Below are positions 1 through 5,288 of a DNA stretch of 5,288 nt, one piece after another. Under the pieces are notes generated by a model. It made no database searches. It saw only the letters and a program-made list of their open reading frames with translations, and was not told the origin of the DNA. Where the stretch lies: positions 1 through 5,288 of the forward strand of contig NZSE01000056.1 in NCBI GenBank assembly GCA_002703515.1, in the 5' to 3' direction. A program made the position numbers and the translations under genes. Positions within the stretch are counted from its first letter, which is position 1, and each line of letters begins with the position of its first letter. This DNA is from Paracoccaceae bacterium (GTDB lineage: Bacteria; Pseudomonadota; Alphaproteobacteria; Rhodobacterales; Rhodobacteraceae).

Positions 1-671
1 TTATTTGCTAAAAGAAAACTAAACAGCCCTGCTGTTATTACTCCAGGCCACATTACGGGGACAACAACATATCGAAACGCTTGAAATCTATTACACCCGT
101 CAATCATGGCACTTTCATCCAAATCTTTTGGCACATTTAAGAAAAATGAATGTAACATCCAAAGGGTAAAGGGTTGGTTCATTGCAACAAGTACAATAAT
201 GGTTGTTGGCAAGTAACCCCATATATTCCATTCAAAGAATGGCAGTAGATAACCAGATACTAAGGTTATATGTGGCATTGCTCGAAAAATCAGAGCCGCC
301 ATTAATATCCAGAATGCATATCTAAATCCAGAGCGTGCTAAAGCATATCCACCTAATGTTCCAATTGTAAGAGAAATTAAAACTGTAAAGAAAACCACAA
401 TTCCGGTGTTAGTAAAGTTCTTCCAAAAACCTTTAATTATCCATGCGCCATAATAGCCAGAGCTAGTGAAAGCACTTCCAGTTTCCTTTATGGTATTCGT
501 TCCCCAAAGAGCATACATCCAATCTGCTTTAGAAAAGAAGTCAGATTGGACTTTAAAACTTCCCCAAAATGACCAGGCAAATGGGAATGCAGCTATTAAA
601 AGCCAAAGGCAAACAAGGCAGAAAGATAAACCTTTGACGAATGAAATGCTAGTTTTAGCTTGTGTTTGCAT
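1..671 (-). CDS. MalG-like ABC importer permease (3' end cut by window edge)
   Basis: This is the second inner-membrane permease of a CUT1-type (MalG/UgpE-like) ABC importer. The frame opens at an ATG (671-669) and runs without a stop to position 1, giving 223 residues; related proteins have about 280, so roughly 55-60 C-terminal residues are missing. Hydrophobic segments lie at about residues 13-36, 87-110, 117-140, 151-175 and 207 to the edge. The cytoplasmic EAA loop, which docks onto the ATPase, is visible at about residues 185-205 as DESAMIDG followed by a proline (P205) after YVVV. The start is 10 nt after the stop of the upstream permease, with AAAGG (681-677) five bases before the ATG, so the two genes are cotranscribed and probably translationally coupled. 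It should form a heterodimer with that permease. The substrate is unknown. The family assignment is secure. Confidence 0.93.
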   Translation of the reverse strand, partial: MQTQAKTSISFVKGLSFCLVCLWLLIAAFPFAWSFWGSFKVQSDFFSKADWMYALWGTNTIKETGSAFTSSGYYGAWIIKGFWKNFTNTGIVVFFTVLISLTIGTLGGYALARSGFRYAFWILMAALIFRAMPHITLVSGYLLPFFEWNIWGYLPTTIIVLVAMNQPFTLWMLHSFFLNVPKDLDESAMIDGCNRFQAFRYVVVPVMWPGVITAGLFSFLLAN

Positions 672-676
672 AATGA

Positions 677-681
677 CCTTT
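677..681 (-). promoter_or_regulatory. Ribosome binding site of the MalG-like permease
   Basis: AAAGG is read on the minus strand five bases before the ATG at 671-669. It sits directly after the TGA of the preceding permease gene, so ribosomes finishing that gene stop on top of it. It supports 671 as the start. Confidence 0.6.
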
Positions 682-1713
682 TCAATGCCCTTTAAGTTTG
701 AAATCTTGCCAAGTGCGGATCAATACTGGTAACAACAGGAATGCTATCCCAATAATTGTCAAAATTGATGTTGCTCCAGCCGATCCATAAAGTGGGTTTC
801 CACTTTCGCGGAGATCATTGTAAATAATCCAACTCAATGAACGCGCATGAGCTTCTGCAGAAAAACTTACAATCGGTTCAAATACTCTAAAATTATCCAT
901 CAGTAGCATAAGTGTTACAAAAGAAATGAGAGGTACAAGATGCGGGATTACTACGTAAATTGTACGTTGCCACTTTGTAGCGCCATCAATTAGTGCAGCC
1001 TCTAATGTCTCAAAAGGGACAGTTTGAAGGCCAGCATAAAATACAATAAAACTAAATGGTAGTGTGTGCCAAATCCCGTACACAATTAACATTGTCCAGG
1101 TAAGAGCAGTTGAGGCTTTAAGGCTAAGGTCAGGATCATTAAAAATCAATTTTATGGTAGCACCGATTATGCCATCTCCATCAACCATCCAAAACAAGAT
1201 CAAAGACCCTACTAGCGGCGTTACAAGGAAAGGTAAAAGTGAGACAAATATGGATGGCCCCTTCATAATATTAGGTAGGCCGTTAACACCAATAGCAATT
1301 GCAAATCCAAGTATTAAAACTATCGGTGTCACCACTGCCGTATATGTTAGTGTGAATGCTAAAGCACCATAGAGAGGAAGGTTAAAAACCTCATTAAAAA
1401 AATCAACTAATGTTTCTGAAGCAGACCAAGCGTTTCCAACTTCAGCAAACGCTAAATGTGAGCGGTTTAAATAAGTGTTTATACCATTATATTTTCCTAG
1501 AGGAGCATCCTGACGAAGCTTTATAGTTTTTTCGAAATCTATAGAAGTTACTTCACTGCAACCAAATGGCCCGCAATTTTGAGATACAATTAAAACCTGT
1601 TCATGCTGTATAAAAAGTGACTGTACAAAAGCAGAAATCATTGGCAGCGCAATAAATAAAATCATTGCTGACAATGTAGGCAATATAAACCAGAAAAATG
1701 TACGGTGTTTCAA
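682..1713 (-). CDS. MalF-like ABC importer permease with cysteine-containing periplasmic insert
   Basis: This is an inner-membrane permease of the MalF/UgpA type (CUT1 sugar-type importers), 343 residues, slightly longer than the usual 290-310. Predicted membrane segments are at about residues 9-31, 114-138, 153-177, 204-229, 258-274 and 315-334. Between the first two lies a hydrophilic stretch of about 80 residues, expected in the periplasm, which accounts for the extra length. It holds the only two cysteines of the protein, C47 and C52, in the motif NCGPFGC. The EAA loop is clear: LEAALIDG at 237-244, with P257 after YVVI. The start codon is TTG (1713-1711). An in-frame TAA lies two codons upstream (1719-1717), and the next internal Met is M17 inside the first membrane segment, so TTG is the only sensible start. 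The ribosome site is weak. It partners the MalG-like permease 10 nt downstream. The substrate is unknown. Confidence 0.95.
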   Translation of the reverse strand: MKHRTFFWFILPTLSAMILFIALPMISAFVQSLFIQHEQVLIVSQNCGPFGCSEVTSIDFEKTIKLRQDAPLGKYNGINTYLNRSHLAFAEVGNAWSASETLVDFFNEVFNLPLYGALAFTLTYTAVVTPIVLILGFAIAIGVNGLPNIMKGPSIFVSLLPFLVTPLVGSLILFWMVDGDGIIGATIKLIFNDPDLSLKASTALTWTMLIVYGIWHTLPFSFIVFYAGLQTVPFETLEAALIDGATKWQRTIYVVIPHLVPLISFVTLMLLMDNFRVFEPIVSFSAEAHARSLSWIIYNDLRESGNPLYGSAGATSILTIIGIAFLLLPVLIRTWQDFKLKGH

Positions 1714-1739
1714 TTCTTATAAACCAATTTGTGAGACAA

Positions 1740-1779
1740 TTAGTGAAAGGGGAAGGTAGGAGACTCCCCCTAACACTAA
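1740..1779 (-). other. Imperfect hairpin between binding-protein and permease genes
   Basis: Within the 91-nt gap between the binding-protein stop and the permease start, the transcript can fold into a two-part stem. The inner stem pairs 1748-1755 with 1764-1771 (8 bp, GC-rich, one G-U pair) around an 8-nt loop. A 2x2 internal loop follows, then an outer stem pairing 1740-1745 with 1774-1779 (6 bp). No U-run follows it on the minus strand, so it does not look like a full intrinsic terminator. In maltose-type operons, structures here protect the 3' end of the binding-protein message or attenuate read-through. That role is inferred here. The pairing itself is seen directly. Confidence 0.6.
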
Positions 1780-1804
1780 AGCTTTACCTTCAGTTTGTCA
1801 AAGT

Positions 1805-3049
1805 TTACTGAAGAAAACCCTTTTCTTTTGCGGCAGTTACATAAGCAGCTTCGACGTCGGCTAGTGCTTTTTCTGCACTTTCATCCCCTTTAAGAAAGTC
1901 CACTAACTCTGTGCCAAGTGCATTATGCAATAGACCAATTTGAGGTAACATTGGATATGGTGGCGCGCCGCCAGCAGCAGTTGCAGAAACTCCTTCAGCA
2001 GCAGCACCAGGTTTAAAGCCTTCTAGTAACCAAATTGCATCGTCGTTATTGGCTGCAACCATGTCTGCATTTAAAGCGCTGATAAGAGCTGCAAATGTAG
2101 CCTCTGCCTCTGAGTCTGGAACATTTTTCGAAATAGTAAAACCATCCCACCATAAGGTTGCACCGGGTATGCCACCAGGTTTAACTGTAGGTGCTGACGA
2201 TAGTATAGTATTTGAAGTTACCTGCTCTGAAGACCCTTCATTATCTAATATCACAGATCCTCGGGTTCCCCACATAATTCCCAGTGCTGCATCTCCTGCT
2301 TCCCAAATCGCTTGAGTTTCATTGGAAGCCTGTGTCAAATGGTCGGGGTGTGCATATTCAGATAATGCCTTGAGCATTTTTAATGCAGCAATACCTTCAG
2401 CAGTATTTACAGATGGTTCTGCAGTGCCTGGTTTAAAAAATTCACCACCATGCGCAACAAAAATTAGATTAAAAGATTCTCCAACATTCCATCCTGTTTT
2501 CATATTCATCACAATTGGATATTTCATTATGCCTGCTTTGCGAATAGCTTCAGCTGCGTCAATTACCTGATTGTAAGTACTCGGTATACTTTTAATGCCT
2601 GCCTTTTCAAGAATATCTTTACGTGAAAATAAGTGTTGAGAATTTGCCATAAAAGCAACAGCCATCACATTACCATCGACTGTAATCATAAGATTATCTG
2701 GAAGATTGGAGCCATATTTTTGGACTAAATCATTCAATGGACGAACAAGGTCATCATTCATAAGTTGAGTAAGCGTAGAATTTGCAACGATTACACTAGT
2801 ATACTCAGCAGGATTAGGTGTCAGCGCTGCATTCATAATCTGGCGTGCCTCAGTAGTATGATTGCGTGTGAATTCTGAAGCGCTAGATGAACAATTTTTT
2901 TCAGCTGTTCCAGCAACAGCGTGTATCGCCGGAAAATCACTGGCAAGAATTCTAATTGACTGACCCGAAGGACCACAGTCTGTAGCAAATGCCACCGAGC
3001 TTAATAAGCATCCAGTGGCAACTGATAAAATTAATTTTTTTAAAAACAT
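1805..3049 (-). CDS. Periplasmic solute-binding protein of a sugar-type ABC importer
   Basis: This is the extracytoplasmic substrate receptor of the importer, family 1 (MalE/UgpB-like), 414 residues, a normal length. The N-terminus is a classic Sec signal peptide: Lys4-Lys5, a hydrophobic core to about residue 19, then SVAFA with likely cleavage after A22. Typical features of the fold follow: an N-terminal lobe starting at IRILASDF, a central hinge region with WNVGESFNLIFVAHGGEFF (about residues 188-206), an aromatic ATLWWDGFTIS strand, and a C-terminal lobe ending KEKGFLQ. The mature chain has only two cysteines, C25 and C53, well placed for a disulfide in the oxidising periplasm. The ATG at 3049 is preceded by GGAG with a 7-nt gap, which fixes the start. 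It is first in the operon and divergent from a LysR regulator. The ligand cannot be deduced; a sugar or polyol is the family default. Confidence 0.95.
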   Translation of the reverse strand: MFLKKLILSVATGCLLSSVAFATDCGPSGQSIRILASDFPAIHAVAGTAEKNCSSSASEFTRNHTTEARQIMNAALTPNPAEYTSVIVANSTLTQLMNDDLVRPLNDLVQKYGSNLPDNLMITVDGNVMAVAFMANSQHLFSRKDILEKAGIKSIPSTYNQVIDAAEAIRKAGIMKYPIVMNMKTGWNVGESFNLIFVAHGGEFFKPGTAEPSVNTAEGIAALKMLKALSEYAHPDHLTQASNETQAIWEAGDAALGIMWGTRGSVILDNEGSSEQVTSNTILSSAPTVKPGGIPGATLWWDGFTISKNVPDSEAEATFAALISALNADMVAANNDDAIWLLEGFKPGAAAEGVSATAAGGAPPYPMLPQIGLLHNALGTELVDFLKGDESAEKALADVEAAYVTAAKEKGFLQ

Positions 3050-3060
3050 TCTTTCTCTCC
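3050..3060 (-). promoter_or_regulatory. Strong ribosome binding site of the binding-protein gene
   Basis: GGAG (3060-3057), read on the minus strand, lies seven bases before the ATG. It is the best Shine-Dalgarno match in the window, in contrast to the weak sites before the TTG-started permease and the LysR gene. It fits high expression of the periplasmic component. Confidence 0.75.
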
Positions 3061-3068
3061 ATCATCTA

Positions 3069-3098
3069 AGTACATTTAAGTTTCATGCACCTTGTTAA
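3069..3098 (-). promoter_or_regulatory. Candidate promoter of the importer operon
   Basis: On the minus strand, TTAACA (3098-3093; 5 of 6 matches to the sigma-70 -35 box) is followed after 18 nt by TGTACT (3074-3069; 4 of 6 to the -10 box). Transcription would start near 3062, leaving a leader of about a dozen bases with the ribosome site right at its 5' end. The -10 match is poor, as expected for an activator-dependent promoter, but this also means the call is weak. Confidence 0.3.
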
Positions 3099-3099
3099 T

Positions 3100-3131
3100 C
3101 CGCAATATTTGCAGGTTTAAGTGATCTAAAC
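3100..3131. promoter_or_regulatory. Candidate LysR-type operator pair in the divergent intergenic region
   Basis: Two dyads sit side by side, with centres 16 bp apart. The first is GTTTA-N7-TAAAC (3115-3131), a perfect 5-bp inverted repeat that satisfies the LysR-type T-N11-A rule (T3117, A3129). The second is GCAA-N3-TTGC (3102-3112), extended by a C/G pair at 3100/3114 with one mismatch between. Relative to the candidate start site near 3062, the first is centred at about -61 and the second at about -45. This resembles the recognition-plus-activation site layout of LysR-regulated promoters, although the spacing is shorter than usual. The sequences are seen directly; binding is inferred. Confidence 0.4.
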
Positions 3132-3141
3132 TGAAAACATA

Positions 3142-3184
3142 TTAAATCAGCGTTGATGATCATTTAACTAGATAAAAAACTAGA
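3142..3184. repeat. AT-rich inverted and direct repeats in front of the LysR gene
   Basis: TTAAAT (3142-3147) and ATTTAA (3162-3167) form a 6-bp inverted repeat with a 14-nt spacer that includes the 8-bp palindrome ATGATCAT (3156-3163), sharing its last two bases with the right arm. Next to it AACTAGA occurs twice in direct orientation (3166-3172 and 3178-3184), a 12-bp period. These lie 35-75 bp before the LysR start codon, where an autoregulatory site would be expected. In AT-rich DNA such short repeats may also be chance. Confidence 0.3.
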
Positions 3185-3218
3185 CCACTGACAAAAATTA
3201 AGATAATGAATTATATTT

Positions 3219-4151
3219 ATGAAAGATATAAATGATATTAATATCAGGCTAGTTGATTCTACGATTTTACTTGTCTTCTTAGCAACCATGCGTCACCGCA
3301 AGACTACTGCTGTTGCATCAGAAATGAGATTAACTCAACCTGCAGTAAGTCATGCATTGAAACGTCTTAGAAATCTATTTGATGATCCTTTATTTCTCCG
3401 TCGATCACATGGACTAGAGCCGACAGCACTTGCTAATACATTAGAACCAAAAGTACTAGAAATAATTCGTTTAGTTTCCGAAACACTTAAAGGCTCAGAA
3501 GAATTTAATCCTATAACAGAATCAACAGATTTGCGTATTGGTGCATTTGATTATGAGTTAACAAACATTATACCTAAATTAGTAGCTAAATTGGCCAAAG
3601 TAAGTCCTAACATAAATGTTCATGCATTTCCAATCCAGAATTATGAGGCAATTAATGCTTTATCATATGGGAAAATCGATTTGTCTATTGGGTACTTTAA
3701 CTTTCCAATAAGAGGTAATAATTCTTATATTGCAGAAAAGCTTTATGAAGAACATTATGTTTTAGCTGCTCGTAGTGGTCATAAAATATTCAAAGGGAAA
3801 TTATCTCTTGAAAAAATTGCAAATGAAAATCACCTTCTTATTTCTCCTTATGGTCCAATTAAGAATTTGGTGGATCAAGCTCTAGATCTTCAGGGCCTTA
3901 CAATAAACATTAAAACAATTGTTCCATCACTTTTTACTGCACTTTCAATTTTGGAAAAATCAGATCTAGTTGTTACCCTCCCGAAGAGGATAGCAAAAGA
4001 AAATATGAAAAAGTTTGGAATTAAGTATAGTGATCTTCCTATTGAAGGTGGATCATTTCAAATTCACGCAGTTCGGCATATTCGTGACTTAGCTAACCCT
4101 TTACATACTTGGCTAACAAAAATTTTACTTGATTTAGTTAGGGTGTATTAG
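3219..4151 (+). CDS. LysR-family transcriptional regulator
   Basis: This is a cytoplasmic DNA-binding regulator of 310 residues, the normal length for the family. The winged helix-turn-helix is at about residues 27-63: the recognition helix region reads LTQPAVSHALKRLR (38-51), followed by the wing DDPLFLRRSHGLEPT. A linker helix occupies about 70-92, and a periplasmic-binding-protein-like effector domain about 103-305 (starting DLRIGAFDYE). The ATG at 3219 gives the usual N-terminal helix length before the HTH, but no good Shine-Dalgarno site precedes it. It is divergent from the binding-protein gene across 169 bp, so it probably regulates the importer and itself, using the imported compound or a metabolite as coinducer. 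Codon use is AT-rich like the importer genes, so regulator and importer probably travelled together. Family assignment is secure; the target and effector are inferred. Confidence 0.95.
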   Translation: MKDINDINIRLVDSTILLVFLATMRHRKTTAVASEMRLTQPAVSHALKRLRNLFDDPLFLRRSHGLEPTALANTLEPKVLEIIRLVSETLKGSEEFNPITESTDLRIGAFDYELTNIIPKLVAKLAKVSPNINVHAFPIQNYEAINALSYGKIDLSIGYFNFPIRGNNSYIAEKLYEEHYVLAARSGHKIFKGKLSLEKIANENHLLISPYGPIKNLVDQALDLQGLTINIKTIVPSLFTALSILEKSDLVVTLPKRIAKENMKKFGIKYSDLPIEGGSFQIHAVRHIRDLANPLHTWLTKILLDLVRVY

Positions 4152-4264
4152 TCGTCTATTAAAAAGGATAAATGGGGTTGGAGGCTCTTTATTTGACGGA
4201 ATTCATAGTATCTAGGTTACTCATTCATTGAAGTCAAATTGCTTGGCTAATCTGTATGGAACAA
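4152..4264. other. Intergenic region between convergent genes, at a composition boundary
   Basis: These 113 bases are AT-rich (the 4201-4260 line is about one third G+C) and separate the LysR stop from the converging acidic frame. I find no convincing intrinsic terminator for either side. The only dyad is ATTTGAC (4191-4197) with GTCAAAT (4233-4239), a 7-bp stem enclosing a 35-nt loop without a U-run, which is weak. No tRNA, attachment-site-like duplication or small gene could be supported. Confidence 0.5.
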
Positions 4265-4501
4265 TTATACGTCTTGAGTACCATCATCTTGCGTATCTGT
4301 TGATGTTTCCTCTCCGCTTTCAGGGGGCACAGCGTCATCGGCTTCCTCAGCCTCAGAAACAATGTTCTGGTCTATAGCCTGTAATGCTGAGTCAATTGCA
4401 GCGTCTTGTGACGCGGAGTTTTGATCCGCTCCCAATTGTACGTCGTTATTTCTACGGACGGTAGAGCGACGCTCCGGTATTTTCGCCAACAAAGCGGCCA
4501 T
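4265..4501 (-). CDS. Hypothetical acidic protein overlapping the tdh 3' end
   Basis: This is an open frame of 78 codons from ATG (4501-4499) to TAA (4267-4265); I do not recognise it. The product is strikingly bipolar. Residues 1-17 carry five basic residues (K7, R11, R12, R16, R17), whereas residues 20-78 carry 17 Asp/Glu and no Lys or Arg, with many Gln, Ser, Thr and Ala, so the body is probably disordered. The first 50 nt overlap the tdh reading frame, which is in the other register, and the basic-to-acidic switch falls almost exactly where the tdh frame ends. It may be a separate small gene translationally coupled to tdh. It may equally be the continuation of the tdh tail after a +1 shift or a sequencing indel, or the remnant of a truncated gene. 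No clear ribosome site precedes the ATG. Confidence 0.4.
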   Translation of the reverse strand: MAALLAKIPERRSTVRRNNDVQLGADQNSASQDAAIDSALQAIDQNIVSEAEEADDAVPPESGEETSTDTQDDGTQDV

Positions 4502-5288
4502 CAGGTGTCTTACCCTTAGTCGCTAGTTCGGGCCTTCCTTCGCTATTGCCGCCCACCTTCGCCTCTTGCGTGTTCTGCGAGCTAGCCACACCCCAGTCCA
4601 TAACGACTTTGCCGGCTTCACCGGAAATCATGGCCGCAAAACCACCCTCAAAATCATCGATGCTAATGCGATGCGTGATCAAATCCGTCAGATCGAGTCC
4701 TGACTGTACGAGCGCGATCATCTTATACCAAGTTTCGAACATTTCACGGCCATATATGCCTTTGACGTTGAGCATCTTGAAAATAATCTTGTTCCAATCA
4801 ACAGCAAACCCAGTCGGCGCGATACCAAGTAGTGCAATCTTGCCGCCATTGTTCATCTTGTCGATCATATCGCGCATCGCGAGGGCAGCGCCCGACATCT
4901 CCAGGCCTACATCGAACCCTTCTGTCATACCTAAATCTGCCATAACGTCAGATAGGTTCTGCTCGGCCGCATTAACAACATGTTGCACACCCAGTTTGCG
5001 CGCTAAATCAATCCGATACGTGCTGATGTCAGTGATTACCACTTTGCGTGCGCCCACTTTTTGAGCTACCAAAGCGCCCATAATTCCTATGGGCCCCGCG
5101 CCCGTGACCAATACGTCCTCACCGACGAGGTCAAAGCTAAGGGCGGTATGCACGGCGTTGCCGAACGGGTCAAAAATGGCCGCTACTTCATCAGGTATGT
5201 CGTCCGGTATTGGAACGACATTAGCCTCAGGGATGCAGAGATACTCGGCAAATGCGCCTGGGCGATTGACACCGACTCCCATAGTGTT
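4452..5288 (-). CDS. tdh: L-threonine 3-dehydrogenase, N-terminus beyond window, with C-terminal tail
   Basis: This is a zinc-dependent medium-chain dehydrogenase that oxidises L-threonine with NAD+ to 2-amino-3-ketobutyrate, the first step of threonine breakdown to glycine and acetyl-CoA. The frame is open to the right edge: the visible ATG at 5282 is preceded in frame by Asn-Thr and corresponds to an internal position ([17 protein letters not shown], close to Escherichia coli Tdh near residue 109). About 108 residues, including the catalytic and structural zinc ligands, are therefore missing. Seen here are [18 protein letters not shown], the Rossmann loop GAGPIG with the acidic residue of TDIS after the next strand (NAD preference), [14 protein letters not shown] and [13 protein letters not shown]. 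Homology ends at about GKVVMDWG (codons to about 4590). Another 45 residues rich in polar residues then run to TAG at 4454-4452, which is unusual for the family. The gene converges on the LysR gene. Confidence 0.95.
   Translation of the reverse strand, partial: NTMGVGVNRPGAFAEYLCIPEANVVPIPDDIPDEVAAIFDPFGNAVHTALSFDLVGEDVLVTGAGPIGIMGALVAQKVGARKVVITDISTYRIDLARKLGVQHVVNAAEQNLSDVMADLGMTEGFDVGLEMSGAALAMRDMIDKMNNGGKIALLGIAPTGFAVDWNKIIFKMLNVKGIYGREMFETWYKMIALVQSGLDLTDLITHRISIDDFEGGFAAMISGEAGKVVMDWGVASSQNTQEAKVGGNSEGRPELATKGKTPDGRFVGENTGASLYRP

Noticed and set aside
466..732. Plus-strand open frame across the junction of the two permease genes
   Set aside because: It is antisense to well-supported membrane protein genes, and the product has no family character.
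1064..1372. Plus-strand open frame antisense to the MalF-like permease
   Set aside because: It is a mirror of a conserved gene body with no plausible ribosome site or domain.
1777..1786. Ten-base palindrome TAAAGCTTTA after the binding-protein gene
   Set aside because: It is a short, AT-rich self-complementary sequence with no loop, and it competes with the outer stem of the larger hairpin. There is no independent evidence of function.
2049..2570. Two plus-strand open frames antisense to the binding-protein gene
   Set aside because: Both are contained in the antisense of the binding protein and translate to Ala/Ser/Pro-rich shadow sequence.
3008..3049. Lipoprotein lipobox (VATGC, C14) in the binding-protein signal peptide
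   Set aside because: The -3 residue is not Leu/Val/Ile (it is Ala), the cysteine sits in the middle of the hydrophobic core, and a better signal peptidase I site (VAFA) follows. A soluble periplasmic protein is more likely.
4191..4239. Bidirectional terminator between the convergent LysR and tdh-side genes
   Set aside because: ATTTGAC/GTCAAAT is only a 7-bp, AT-rich stem with a 35-nt loop and no adjacent T-run. It could be chance.
4237..4266. Possible integration-site repeat at the composition boundary (AATTG/CAATT)
   Set aside because: A five-base inverted match in AT-rich DNA is expected by chance. No direct repeat, tRNA end or integrase gene is visible in the window.
4546..5064. Plus-strand open frame of 172 codons opposite tdh
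   Set aside because: It lies wholly inside the antisense of a clearly recognisable threonine dehydrogenase, and its product is a Ser/Ile/Pro-rich mixture with no recognisable motif. It is a shadow frame.
5280..5282. ATG as the start of the threonine dehydrogenase
   Set aside because: The frame is open to the window edge, with Asn-Thr preceding, and the local sequence matches an internal stretch of E. coli Tdh about 108 residues from its N-terminus. The true start is outside the window.

Overview
This window looks like a piece of a proteobacterial chromosome, most likely from a marine alphaproteobacterium of the Rhodobacterales/SAR116 type. That guess rests on the character of the proteins and the gene layout, not on a database match. 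It has two blocks of different base composition. Hand counts of sample lines give about one third to 42% G+C from position 1 to about 4264, and about 48-62% from about 4265 to the end.

The left block is a binding-protein-dependent ABC importer of the MalEFG / UgpBAE (CUT1) type on the minus strand, with a LysR-type regulator divergent from it. In transcription order it has a periplasmic solute-binding protein (3049-1805), a MalF-like permease (1713-682, TTG start) and a MalG-like permease (671 to beyond position 1, cut by the window edge). The permease genes are 10 nt apart and surely cotranscribed. A 91-nt gap holding a strong imperfect hairpin separates the binding-protein gene from them, a layout expected to give excess binding protein over membrane components. 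The ATPase gene is not in the window and would be expected further left. The LysR-type gene (3219-4151, plus strand) shares a 169-bp divergent intergenic region with the binding-protein gene. This region holds several imperfect palindromes, one fitting the LysR T-N11-A operator pattern, so the regulator probably controls the importer in response to its substrate or a derived metabolite. The substrate cannot be read from sequence; a sugar, polyol or similar compound is the family default.

The right block, on the minus strand and convergent with the LysR gene, is the C-terminal two thirds of a zinc-dependent L-threonine 3-dehydrogenase (tdh). Its first roughly 108 residues lie beyond the right edge. 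The enzyme carries an unexpected C-terminal tail of about 45 residues. It overlaps, in the +1 frame, an open frame encoding a bipolar, strongly acidic 78-residue product. The frame with a basic N-terminus changes to pure acidic character almost exactly where the tdh frame stops, which hints that tail and acidic segment may once have been, or may be, one reading frame.

The composition change falls almost exactly at the stop codon of the acidic frame, so the window probably captures one edge of an AT-rich accessory segment next to a more GC-rich backbone. I see no RNA gene, CRISPR array, insertion sequence or recognisable defence system. The most unusual material is the tdh tail/acidic frame and the composition junction.
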